NCBI GenBank assembly: GCA_905234775.1
Contig: CAJOJC010000021.1
Coordinates: forward strand, 1-15,875
DNA length: 15,875 bases
Source of the DNA: an uncultured Bacteroidales bacterium
Lineage (GTDB): Bacteria > Bacteroidota > Bacteroidia > Bacteroidales > UBA932
Direction of reading: 5' to 3'
This document shows positions 7,005 through 15,875 of the stretch, one piece after another. Both the position numbers and the translations under genes were made by a program. The notes beneath the pieces are model-generated. The model made no database searches, had not been told where the DNA came from, and saw nothing but the letters and a program-made list of their open reading frames with translations. Position 1 is the first letter of the stretch; each line of letters opens with the position of its first letter.

Positions 7005-9047
7005 ATAACCGACGCCGAAGTGTAGTGCCACTCCTCCCGTTTTGAAGGCGGTTAGGGGGTCGAGCCACTTAACTGATGCGGAAGGATCGCGCAGGCGGAC
7101 ACCCATGTCCAGACGGATGAGGAGGACGTTGGCGTTGAGCCTGATTCCGAGGCCGTAGTCGGCTGCGACGGCCGCGAGGTCTACTCCGGCATGAGTGTCC
7201 CAGATATTACCGGCTTCGGCGAACAGGGCGCCTTCCAACATCCAGAACAGCGGGAAACGGTACTCTACGTCCGCCTCAAGTTTCATGTCGCCTGTCTGGC
7301 TCGGGATGCTGAAGGTCTTATCAAGCGCTGCGGCTCCCGGACCGAGCGAACGGGTCTGCCAGCCTCTCATGCTGCTAGCGCCTCCCGCATAGAACTGCTT
7401 TTCATACGGCAGCGCGGTACTGTTTCCGTAGGCCTGGCCGATTCCGGCGAGCAGGCGGAAAGCCACGGCCTGCTCGTCGTCAAGTCCGAAGCGATATCCG
7501 CGCGCAAGCGCGATTTCAATCTTGGAGTACTGGGAGAAGGGCGCTCCGAGAAGCAGGCCCTGCCCCGCGGCATTGATCGGGAGGAGACCCTTGAACAGGC
7601 TGATTACGTTGCCCGACAGGTCGGCCTGAAGCCTTGCGGTATAGTATGAACCGGTAGGGATGGGCTCGGCGCTGCTGGAGTAGTAGAAGGTTCCGGCTAC
7701 GCCTACGTCGGAGTGGTCCTGATACGAGTACTTCATGTAAGGGTTCTTAGAGAGCCTCTCAGCAAAGGATGAGTTGAGGTCGAAGAGCCTTACGTAATTG
7801 ATCTGGAGCGGGTAAATCTGATATGAGAGCTTCCTGCGGTATATTCCGGTATAGCCGTAAGAACCGGAGAAGAGGTTCCTGGTATACTCCGGACGGTTCT
7901 GGTGGGAGAAAGACAGGTTGAATTCCGTACGAGGGACGTTCGAGCCCTGGAAGCGGTCGTAACTGAGTCCGAGGAAGCGAGGCAGGCTGAGGGAGGCGGA
8001 AGTACCCACCTCGGTTGCGTGTGTGTCGCTGTCTAACATGAACTGGAAGTTGCCACTGAAACCTATGCTGAGCCACTCTCCTCCGCCGAAGATATTTTTG
8101 TGATAGTAACTCAGGCGGGGCGAGACGCCAATCAGGCCGGAAGAGTTGGTACTTACTTCGAGATTTGTCTTGAAGCCCTGAAGCCTGGATTTGGTCAGGG
8201 CTACATTGCAGTCTACGGTAGTACTGTCTGCCGGGGTGAGGTTCACTCCAACGCTCTGGAAAACCCTGAGCGATGAGAACCTGGAGTAAGTGTTGGATAC
8301 TTTTTCCGAATTGTAGAGGTCTCCTGGGTGCAGCAGGTTCATTCCGCGCAGAACGGATTCCCTGATCTTAAGGTCTTCCGGATAGGACACGGTTACCTTT
8401 CCGATATAGGATTTATGGATGGCTGAGGGAATCTCGTAGATTACCGCAGCCTTACCGGCCCTGCCGTTTGTATCTGCATAGAAGCGATACTGACTCTGGT
8501 CGATGCTGTAGTAGCCTTTTGCGCGCAGAGACTCCATGCTGCGGGCGATTTCCTCTTCCATGGTGACCTCGGAGAGATTATCTCCCTGGCGCACTATGAC
8601 CTTACTGGAATCGGCCATGAAATCGGAGCGGAACTCTTCTGACTCGGGAAGCCTAAAGATAACCGTATCGATGGGGATCTGATTACCCAGTTCGACCTGG
8701 TAGGTAACCTTGGCTTTCTTACCCTTATAGGCGATGCTGGTATCTACCTTTGAGTCGTAGTAGCCGAGTTTGGTAAGGCGTTCGCTCATCGCGGTCCGGG
8801 ATAGGGCCGTACTGCGTTTGTTGAGTATGACGGCCTTCCTCTGGAAAAGGGATCTGACGGGTTTCTGCCTTACATACTGGGAGAGTTCGCTTACGTTGAA
8901 GAAAGGGTCTCCGCTGACCTCGATCTTATAGGAATCGAGGATATATTCATCCTCTGCGAGCTCCACCTTCGAGAGCGAAGCGCAGGATGTCGACAGCCCG
9001 GCGAGGACTGCCAGTATGAAAAGCGGGCTGAGGGTCTTCTTTTTCAT
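6996..9047 (-). CDS. tamL: TamL/BamA-family outer-membrane lipoprotein (POTRA repeats plus D15 barrel)
   Basis: A 683-residue Omp85-superfamily protein. Residues 1-21 form a lipoprotein signal peptide with Cys22 in STSC as likely lipid anchor (a relaxed lipobox, common in Bacteroidota). Residues about 35-320 contain alternating beta/alpha POTRA-like repeats (for example LTKLGYYDSKV and MESLRAKGYYSID). From about 320 to the end is a 16-strand barrel region with the loop-6 signature MRGW (RGW 561-563, preceded by FYAGGASS) and a C-terminal Phe. Omp85 proteins insert beta-barrels into the outer membrane; a lipidated TamA-like member, TamL, is known in Bacteroidota and works with TamB. No tamB follows here: the gene ends against convergent rarA. 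So tamL rather than another BamA paralogue is a judgement. Divergent from the SPOUT methyltransferase gene across 52 bp. Confidence 0.85.
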   Translation of the reverse strand: MKKKTLSPLFILAVLAGLSTSCASLSKVELAEDEYILDSYKIEVSGDPFFNVSELSQYVRQKPVRSLFQRKAVILNKRSTALSRTAMSERLTKLGYYDSKVDTSIAYKGKKAKVTYQVELGNQIPIDTVIFRLPESEEFRSDFMADSSKVIVRQGDNLSEVTMEEEIARSMESLRAKGYYSIDQSQYRFYADTNGRAGKAAVIYEIPSAIHKSYIGKVTVSYPEDLKIRESVLRGMNLLHPGDLYNSEKVSNTYSRFSSLRVFQSVGVNLTPADSTTVDCNVALTKSRLQGFKTNLEVSTNSSGLIGVSPRLSYYHKNIFGGGEWLSIGFSGNFQFMLDSDTHATEVGTSASLSLPRFLGLSYDRFQGSNVPRTEFNLSFSHQNRPEYTRNLFSGSYGYTGIYRRKLSYQIYPLQINYVRLFDLNSSFAERLSKNPYMKYSYQDHSDVGVAGTFYYSSSAEPIPTGSYYTARLQADLSGNVISLFKGLLPINAAGQGLLLGAPFSQYSKIEIALARGYRFGLDDEQAVAFRLLAGIGQAYGNSTALPYEKQFYAGGASSMRGWQTRSLGPGAAALDKTFSIPSQTGDMKLEADVEYRFPLFWMLEGALFAEAGNIWDTHAGVDLAAVAADYGLGIRLNANVLLIRLDMGVRLRDPSASVKWLDPLTAFKTGGVALHFGVGYPF

Positions 9048-9060
9048 AAGCCGAACCGTA

Positions 9061-9068
9061 CAAATTTA
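9061..9068 (-). promoter_or_regulatory. -7 promoter element for tamL
   Basis: On the minus strand TAAATTTG is a perfect match to TAnnTTTG, 13 nt before the tamL ATG, so the leader would be very short. No TTTG lies at the usual -33 spacing. The surrounding 12 bases, TAAATTTGTACG (9068-9057), are identical to the pfp promoter core at 11074-11085, which strengthens the call. Confidence 0.6.
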
Positions 9069-9081
9069 GCAAATAATTGAG

Positions 9082-9089
9082 TATATTAG
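9082..9089 (+). promoter_or_regulatory. Possible -7 promoter element for the SPOUT methyltransferase/GH13 pair
   Basis: TATATTAG, one base off TAnnTTTG, ends 10 nt before the ATG at 9100. No -33 TTTG is evident. Supported by its identity over 11 bases (GTATATTAGCA, 9081-9091) to the element before mscS (975-985). It lies back-to-back with the tamL element inside the 52-bp divergent gap. Confidence 0.4.
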
Positions 9090-9099
9090 CACTCTGGTT

Positions 9100-9813
9100 A
9101 TGGTTAAGTTGACTTCAGCTGAAATCAAGTCTGTAAAAGCCCTGAGTGCGAAGAAATTCCGCGACCTGGAAGGACTCTTCGTGGTCGAGGGAGAAAAGAT
9201 GGTCTCCGAGGCCCTCGCCTCTGGATTCAAGATAGAAAAGATATATCGCCGTGATGAGATAGGCGAGGAGCAGATGTCGAGGATAAGTTCTCTAGACTCC
9301 CCCTCCCCTGTCCTTGCGGTCATCCATAAGGCCGAAGCTAAACCTGCTCTCGCAGGTAAAGGCCTTTTCCTCGCGCTGGACAGCGTCCGCGACCCCGGCA
9401 ATCTCGGGACCATAATGAGAATAGCGGACTGGTTCGGAATAGACGGAATCTTCGCTTCTGAGGACACGGTAGACCAATATAACCCTAAGGTCGTCCAGGC
9501 CTCCATGGGCGCCGTTTTCCGTAAGACTGTGATCTACTGCAACCTCCCCGCCCTCTGCGGTAGCTTCCGTCAGGCCGGGCTGCCCGTCTATGGAACCTTC
9601 CTCGACGGCTCGGACATCTATGCCGCAGACCTTAAGCCCGAAGGACTGATCGTGATGGGCAGTGAGTCGTTCGGAATAAGCAAGGAAGTCGGGACGTGTG
9701 TAGACTCCAGAATCAAGATACCCTCATACTCGGCCGGTCCGGGCGCAGAGTCGCTCAATGTGGCAGTCGCCACTGCCGTGACGGTAGCCGAATTTAAGCG
9801 CAGAAATTCCTAA
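9100..9813 (+). CDS. SPOUT (TrmH/SpoU-type) RNA 2'-O-methyltransferase
   Basis: A 237-residue member of the TrmH/SpoU class. An N-terminal substrate-binding domain (about 1-85, with the EGLFVVEGEKMVSEAL signature at 24-39) precedes the trefoil-knot SAM domain: motif 1 DSVRDPGNLGTIMRIADWFG (94-113), motif 2 IVMGSESFGIS (184-194), motif 3 IPSYSAGPGAESLNVAVATA (207-226). It should transfer a methyl group to a ribose 2'-OH of tRNA or rRNA; the target cannot be told from sequence. Motif 2 reads GSE where most relatives have GNE. ATG 9100 follows a promoter-like element and matches the usual N-terminus. Only one base separates its stop from the GH13 gene, so the two are surely co-transcribed though functionally unrelated. 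Confidence 0.9.
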   Translation: MVKLTSAEIKSVKALSAKKFRDLEGLFVVEGEKMVSEALASGFKIEKIYRRDEIGEEQMSRISSLDSPSPVLAVIHKAEAKPALAGKGLFLALDSVRDPGNLGTIMRIADWFGIDGIFASEDTVDQYNPKVVQASMGAVFRKTVIYCNLPALCGSFRQAGLPVYGTFLDGSDIYAADLKPEGLIVMGSESFGISKEVGTCVDSRIKIPSYSAGPGAESLNVAVATAVTVAEFKRRNS

Positions 9814-9814
9814 G

Positions 9815-11071
9815 ATGCTGATATACCAGGTATTGACGCGCCTGTGGCGCAGCGGTAAAATGTCGGGCTTCGATAAGGCCTCCTTCGACTATCTCCGCTC
9901 CCTTCGCGTCTCCCATGTCTGGTATACCGGCATCATCCGTCATTCAACCGACAAACCCTACGTTAAGGGCGGTTTAGGATCTCCCTACTCCATCATAGAC
10001 TACTACGACGTCAACCCTTATCTCGCAGATAATCCGGACAACAGAATGAGCGAGTTCGAGGATCTTGTCCGGAGGACACACGAATCCGGCATGAAAGTCA
10101 TAATCGACTTCATTCCCAACCACGTCTCCCCCGACTATTCTGATGCGCATGGCGGAATCAAGACCCTCCACCGTTGCGACTACGACTGGACAGACACGGA
10201 TAAGATCGATTACAACAGTCCCGACAACTGGGACCGCCTGCTCGCGATAGTGCGCTACTGGGCCTCGAAGGGTGTGGACGGTTTCCGCTGCGATATGGCC
10301 GAGCTAGTGCCGGTAGAATTCTGGCGCTACCTGATTCTTGGCGCGAAGCAGACCTATCCTCAGCTGGAGTTCATTGCCGAGGTTTATGAGATGGGCTCAT
10401 ATGAGCGCTTCATCTACTCGGCTTGCTTCGACTATCTCTACGACAAATCCGGCTTGTACGATACCCTGCGCGGTATTATCTCCGAAGCGAATCCTGCCTG
10501 GGAGATTACCGGGATCTGGCAGAAACTCGGTCCCCTTCAGCCCCATATGCTGAACTTCCTGGAGAACCACGACGAACAGCGTCTGGCTTCCCCGTGGTTC
10601 GCGGGCTCTCCCGAAAAGGGCTTTGCCGCTCTCGCGGTGTCCGCCCTTTTCTATCCCTGCCCGTTCATGGTCTATTTCGGCCAGGAACTAGGCGAAGCGG
10701 CCCACGACGGCGCCGCCGGGCGAACCAGCATCTTCGACGACCAGCGTCGCATTGACCCCCTCGCTCCCCTATCCGAGCATCAGCAGAAAGTGTTGGACCT
10801 TTACCGCACTGTCCTGGGGCTGCGTGAGGAACTGGGCCATGCATCGAACTTCGATCTTTGTTACTACCAGAAAGCGGCCCTGGGCTTCGATATGAGAAAG
10901 CACTTCGCCTTCATGAGGTATGACGACAATAAAACCGCAGTCGTTTTCGCCAATTTCTCAGACAAGCCCGCATCGGTCTGCCTTAGGATACCTCCTCAGG
11001 CTCCGGGAGCCTTCGGCTCCGAGCTTGAGATGGAAGCCGGGCCGTGGGATTTCCAAATGTCTCGGAAATAA
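9815..11071 (+). CDS. Cytosolic GH13 alpha-amylase-family glycoside hydrolase, short form
   Basis: A 418-residue TIM-barrel enzyme of family GH13. The conserved regions are intact: region I DFIPNH (98-103), region II GFRCDMAE (156-163) with nucleophile Asp160, region III EVYE (189-192) with acid/base Glu189, and region IV FLENHD (248-253) with transition-state Asp253. A C-terminal beta-sandwich of about 80 residues ends the protein. No signal peptide, so it should act on cytoplasmic alpha-glucans (glycogen or maltodextrins) or as a transglycosylase; specificity is not readable. Domain B, between regions I and II, is very short (about 104-140), and there is no N-terminal accessory domain, which makes it smaller than most relatives. 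It starts one base after the methyltransferase stop and lies just upstream of pfp, which suits a role in feeding hexose phosphates to glycolysis (inference). Confidence 0.9.
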   Translation: MLIYQVLTRLWRSGKMSGFDKASFDYLRSLRVSHVWYTGIIRHSTDKPYVKGGLGSPYSIIDYYDVNPYLADNPDNRMSEFEDLVRRTHESGMKVIIDFIPNHVSPDYSDAHGGIKTLHRCDYDWTDTDKIDYNSPDNWDRLLAIVRYWASKGVDGFRCDMAELVPVEFWRYLILGAKQTYPQLEFIAEVYEMGSYERFIYSACFDYLYDKSGLYDTLRGIISEANPAWEITGIWQKLGPLQPHMLNFLENHDEQRLASPWFAGSPEKGFAALAVSALFYPCPFMVYFGQELGEAAHDGAAGRTSIFDDQRRIDPLAPLSEHQQKVLDLYRTVLGLREELGHASNFDLCYYQKAALGFDMRKHFAFMRYDDNKTAVVFANFSDKPASVCLRIPPQAPGAFGSELEMEAGPWDFQMSRK

Positions 11072-11081
11072 GTTAAATTTG
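11050..11081 (+). promoter_or_regulatory. Promoter for pfp
   Basis: TAAATTTG (11074-11081) matches TAnnTTTG perfectly; TTTC (11050-11053) lies 20 nt upstream and matches the -33 TTTG at three of four bases. The -33 part lies inside the end of the GH13 gene. Transcription would start near 11087, giving a leader of about 37 nt, AT-rich and without a Shine-Dalgarno. The core repeats the tamL promoter: 16 of 18 bases are identical from TAAATTTG onward. Confidence 0.7.
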
Positions 11082-11123
11082 TACGTTTTGGCAAACAAGT
11101 ATTAAACATATCATATTAAAACA

Positions 11124-12353
11124 ATGAAAGGATCTGTTATTATTCTTTGCGGCGGCGGCCCGGCTCCGGGTATGAACACCGTCGTTTGTTCGGTCGCCAA
11201 GACCTTCCTCAGCAACGGTTATCGCGTCATCGGCCTCCACGGAGGTTACAGCGGACTTTTCAGCCAGAATCCGCGTACTGAAGACCTCGATTTCTTCAAG
11301 GCAGACGCATATTTCAACAGGGGCGGCAGCTATCTCCAGATGAGCCGCTTCAAACCGACCCCCGAGGATTTCGAGAACAACTTCAATCTCGCTCTTTTCA
11401 AAGACAATGACATCAAACTCCTCGTTACCGTAGGAGGAGACGATACAGCATCGACCGCCAACAGGATCGCGAAGTTCCTCGAGGCTAAGAAATACCCTAT
11501 CGCCAACATCCACATCCCCAAGACCATCGACAACGACCTCCCTCTCCCGGAGAATACCCCTACCTTCGGTTTCAACTCCGCCAAGGACGAAGGAGCACAT
11601 ATCGCCCGTACCGTCTATGAGGATGCACGCACCAGCGGCAACTGGCTGCTCATCTCCGCGATGGGCCGCAGCGCCGGACACCTCGCCCTCGGAATCGGCG
11701 AAGCTACTCACTGCCCGATGACCATCATCCCCGAGATGTTCAACAAGACCGGTATCAACCTCGACAAGATCGTCAAACTCGCCATCTCCGCTATCCTCAA
11801 GAGAAAGATCCTCGGAATTCCTTACGGAACCGTAGTGGTCGCAGAAGGCGTTTTCCACGACCTCGATCCTCAGGAAATCAAGAATGCCGGCGTTACCATG
11901 ACCTACGACGAACACGGTCATCCCGAGCTCGGTAAGATCTCTAAGGCTGTTCTTTTCAACGACATCCTCGAGAAGGAGTTCAAGAAGATCGGCCTCAAGA
12001 TCAAGACCCGTCCCGTCGAGATCGGCTACGACGTCCGCTGCCAGGATCCTATCGCATTCGACCTTACATACTGCTCTGAGCTGGCTATGGGCGCTTATGA
12101 GCTCTTCGCAAGGGGCGAAACCGGCTGCATGGTCTTCGTAGACCACGACGGAAACGCCAAGCCTCTCTATCTTAAGGACCTCCAGGACGAAAGCGGAAAG
12201 ATCCCTCCGCGCCGCGTCGCTATCGAAGGCGGTACCGCCCAGAACTACTACAATCATATCTGCCACTACATCACTCCGGCAGACTATGAGGCCGCCAAGA
12301 AGTACGTAGCCAACCCTGAGGAGTACGACTTCAAGAAGATACTTAATTGGTAA
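11124..12353 (+). CDS. pfp: Pyrophosphate-dependent 6-phosphofructokinase
   Basis: A 409-residue PfkA-superfamily enzyme that phosphorylates fructose 6-phosphate to fructose 1,6-bisphosphate with PPi and is reversible, acting in cytosolic glycolysis/gluconeogenesis. Seen: the N-terminal phosphate-binding loop GGGPAPG (10-16), GGDD (104-107), PKTIDNDL (132-139, catalytic Asp in TIDND) and MGRSAGH (180-186). ATP-dependent PFKs have GGDG or GGNG at the first of these sites; Asp107 together with Lys133 marks PPi use, so the PPi assignment is well supported though not proven. Codon choice is visibly more biased than in neighbours (AAG, ATC, GAC, CTC nearly throughout), as expected for a highly expressed enzyme. 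It has its own promoter and is followed by a large structured element before ligA. Confidence 0.93.
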   Translation: MKGSVIILCGGGPAPGMNTVVCSVAKTFLSNGYRVIGLHGGYSGLFSQNPRTEDLDFFKADAYFNRGGSYLQMSRFKPTPEDFENNFNLALFKDNDIKLLVTVGGDDTASTANRIAKFLEAKKYPIANIHIPKTIDNDLPLPENTPTFGFNSAKDEGAHIARTVYEDARTSGNWLLISAMGRSAGHLALGIGEATHCPMTIIPEMFNKTGINLDKIVKLAISAILKRKILGIPYGTVVVAEGVFHDLDPQEIKNAGVTMTYDEHGHPELGKISKAVLFNDILEKEFKKIGLKIKTRPVEIGYDVRCQDPIAFDLTYCSELAMGAYELFARGETGCMVFVDHDGNAKPLYLKDLQDESGKIPPRRVAIEGGTAQNYYNHICHYITPADYEAAKKYVANPEEYDFKKILNW

Positions 12354-12364
12354 TCATTTTATGT

Positions 12365-12488
12365 ACAGTCAGACACCTCGTCCCAGCGACCCTGGCCACC
12401 CGCGGCCGATAGCGGGGGGACCACTAGCGCGAAGCGCGTCTGGTGGGATGAGCGAAGCGAAGGTCGCTGGGATGAGGTGTCTGACTGT
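12365..12488. repeat. 124-nt long-stem inverted-repeat element between pfp and ligA
   Basis: Arms 12365-12391 and 12462-12488 are 27-nt reverse complements with a single G-T pair (12380 with 12473) and no gap. The 70-nt interior is itself structured: a hairpin at 12399-12416 (CCCGC/GCGGG; an alternative is GGCC/GGCC at 12394-12407) and a second at 12421-12446 with 10-11 pairs and one bulged T at 12439. A 15-nt purine-rich linker (12447-12461) follows. The mini-hairpin motif GCGAAGC occurs twice (12429-12435, 12452-12458), and GGGATGAG twice (12445-12452, 12469-12476). There is no T run on either strand, so it is not an ordinary intrinsic terminator. It could be a dispersed palindromic (REP/MITE-like) element or a structured RNA in the pfp 3' or ligA 5' region. 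Only one copy is in this window, so the repeat label is a hypothesis. Confidence 0.6.
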
Positions 12489-12498
12489 CCAACTATGA

Positions 12499-14589
<2,091 letters not shown>

Positions 14590-14595
14590 CAGTGT

Positions 14596-15875
14596 ATGAA
14601 TACGGAGTTTACCAAAGAAGATTTCGACCTTATTGAGAAGGAATACGCTTCGCTGGCGGAGGTTGCCAAAGCCCGCTGCCGGACCGAAGACGAGTTCAAG
14701 GTGGTCCAGAAAGCCTTCGAGTTTGCGAACGAAGCCCATAAAAACGTCCGCAGGCGTTCGGGGGCGCCGTATATTATCCACCCCATCCAGGTAGCTAAGA
14801 TAGTGGTTACCGAAATAGGCCTGGGATACAAGTCGATAGTAGCCGCCCTGCTCCACGACGTGGTAGAGGATACGGAATACACCGTAGACGACATCAGGAA
14901 TCTTTTCGGACAGAAAGTGGCTTCCCTGGTCGACGGTCTTACCAAGATGAAGAACGTCCTCGACGAGGAAGACCGTACAAAACAAAGCGGCTATCAGACC
15001 GAAAGCCTCCAGGCCGAAAACTTCAAGAGGATACTCCTTACGATGAACGACGACGTCCGAGTCGTCCTCATCAAACTGGCCGACCGTCTCCACAACTGCC
15101 GTACGATCGAGTTCATGCCCGAACACAAGAGGGACAAGATCCTAAGCGAGACCATGTACCTCTTCATCCCGCTGGCCCACCGCCTTGGACTTTACAGCAT
15201 CAAGTCCGAGATGGAGAATATCTGGCTCATCTACAAGGAGCCGGAAGACTATCAGGAGATTACAGCTCAGACCCAGGCCAAGGTAGACACTACCGGCCGC
15301 CAGATCGATACCTTCATCGCTCCTATCGAGGCTGCGCTTAAGGAAGAGGGATATAACTTCACAATCAAGAAGAGGGTCAAGACTCCGTATTCTATCTGGC
15401 ACAAGATGCGTACTAAACACGTCACCTTCGACCAGATCTACGACCTCTATGCGGTCCGTATCATCTTCGATCCCAACTCGAGCGACCCTGTCAAGGAACG
15501 CAAGCTCTGCTACGATATCTTCTCGACCATCACCAGCCTCTACCGCTATCAGCCCGATCGCCTTCGCGACTGGGTGAAGCAGCCCAAGAACAACGGCTAC
15601 GAAGCGCTTCACTGTACCCTTATGAGCAAGAGCGGTATATGGGTTGAAGTCCAGATACGCTCCAAGCGTATGGACGACATAGCCGAAAAAGGTATCGCAG
15701 CGCACTGGGCCTACAAGCGCGACGGCTATATCTCCGAGAACGACAGCGAGATGGATAAATGGCTCGAGAAGATTCAGAACATCATCAAGAGCCCGGACCT
15801 CGGTTCGCTTGAACTGCTGGATATCATCCATCAGGACCTGCTTGCGAATGACATAGTGGTCTTCACTCCCAAGGG
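14596..15875 (+). CDS. rsh: RSH (RelA/SpoT homologue) (p)ppGpp synthetase/hydrolase, 3' truncated by window
   Basis: The frame is open from ATG 14596 to the window edge: 426 codons, missing most of the regulatory C-terminal half. The hydrolase domain has the HD-site residues His62 (HPIQVA), His87-Asp88 (LLHDVVEDT) and Asp163 (LADRLHN), so hydrolase activity is expected. The synthetase domain begins around KTPYSIWHKM (262-271) and includes YDLYAVR (282-288), NGYEALH (333-339) and VEVQIRS (350-356). The loop that is RxKD in bifunctional enzymes and ExDD in synthetase-only RelA reads RLRD (322-325), pointing to a bifunctional enzyme. The last residues visible (VVFTPK) look like the start of the TGS domain. 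It controls the stringent response in the cytoplasm. It lies 6 nt after ligA. Confidence 0.95.
   Translation, partial: MNTEFTKEDFDLIEKEYASLAEVAKARCRTEDEFKVVQKAFEFANEAHKNVRRRSGAPYIIHPIQVAKIVVTEIGLGYKSIVAALLHDVVEDTEYTVDDIRNLFGQKVASLVDGLTKMKNVLDEEDRTKQSGYQTESLQAENFKRILLTMNDDVRVVLIKLADRLHNCRTIEFMPEHKRDKILSETMYLFIPLAHRLGLYSIKSEMENIWLIYKEPEDYQEITAQTQAKVDTTGRQIDTFIAPIEAALKEEGYNFTIKKRVKTPYSIWHKMRTKHVTFDQIYDLYAVRIIFDPNSSDPVKERKLCYDIFSTITSLYRYQPDRLRDWVKQPKNNGYEALHCTLMSKSGIWVEVQIRSKRMDDIAEKGIAAHWAYKRDGYISENDSEMDKWLEKIQNIIKSPDLGSLELLDIIHQDLLANDIVVFTPK

Noticed and set aside
9836..9910. tRNA-like stretch (D-arm-like GGCGCAGCGGTA and a TTCGA further on) at the start of the GH13 gene
   Set aside because: No matching acceptor, anticodon or T stems close, and the bases code for the conserved GH13 N-terminus.
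11073..12266. 397-codon open frame on the minus strand opposite pfp
   Set aside because: Shadow of a strongly codon-biased gene; composition is odd (Asp/Glu/Val-rich) with no motif, while pfp is unmistakable.
12445..12466. Hammerhead-ribozyme-like string (GATGA, short GC stem, GAA, GTC) in the long-stem element
   Set aside because: The conserved CUGAUGA core is not met: the two bases before GATGA are GG, so the essential core C and U are missing, and stem II would be only two pairs.

Overview
The window looks like chromosomal core DNA from a member of the Bacteroidota, most likely Bacteroidales. Several things point there. No Shine-Dalgarno sequences precede the starts. Promoter cores match the Bacteroidota form TTTG-N19-TAnnTTTG, best seen before rarA and pfp. 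There is a lipidated TamA-like outer-membrane protein, a PPi-type phosphofructokinase, and an RSH enzyme whose synthetase loop reads RLRD. Base composition is fairly GC-rich by eye for the phylum. This fits a gut or rumen Bacteroidales of the Rikenellaceae/Cryptobacteroides kind, but genus cannot be fixed from the sequence alone.

Layout. 1-957: 3' part of a Zn/Cd/Pb-type P1B ATPase, ending in a strong hairpin terminator. 1013-4298: a tightly packed operon of an MscS channel, an RlmD-type 23S rRNA m5U methyltransferase and a YrbG-type cation/Ca2+ antiporter, joined by 4-nt start/stop overlaps. 4295-5472 (minus): two small secreted predicted beta-barrel proteins of unknown role, also overlapping by 4 nt, whose last stop codon shares a CTAG with the antiporter stop. 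5544-6842: rarA (AAA+ fork-maintenance ATPase) with a good promoter. 6843-6995: hairpin-rich convergent spacer. 6996-9047 (minus): TamL/BamA-family outer-membrane lipoprotein. 9100-11071: SPOUT (TrmH-type) RNA methyltransferase and, one base later, a short cytosolic GH13 enzyme. 11124-12353: pfp with its own promoter. 12354-12507: a 124-nt long-stem structured element. 12508-14589: ligA. 14596 to the end: RSH (p)ppGpp synthetase/hydrolase, cut by the window edge.

Themes. The genes are mostly housekeeping: genome maintenance (rarA, ligA), RNA modification (rlmD, SPOUT methyltransferase), envelope and ion homeostasis (P1B ATPase, MscS, antiporter, TamL, two small barrels), central carbon (GH13, PFP) and stringent response (RSH). 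I found no mobile element, phage gene, CRISPR array, tRNA or rRNA, and no convincing new multi-gene system. The most unusual content is non-coding: the 124-nt element between pfp and ligA, three hairpins whose four-base loop is a stop codon plus C, and two promoter-core sequences that each recur nearly verbatim.
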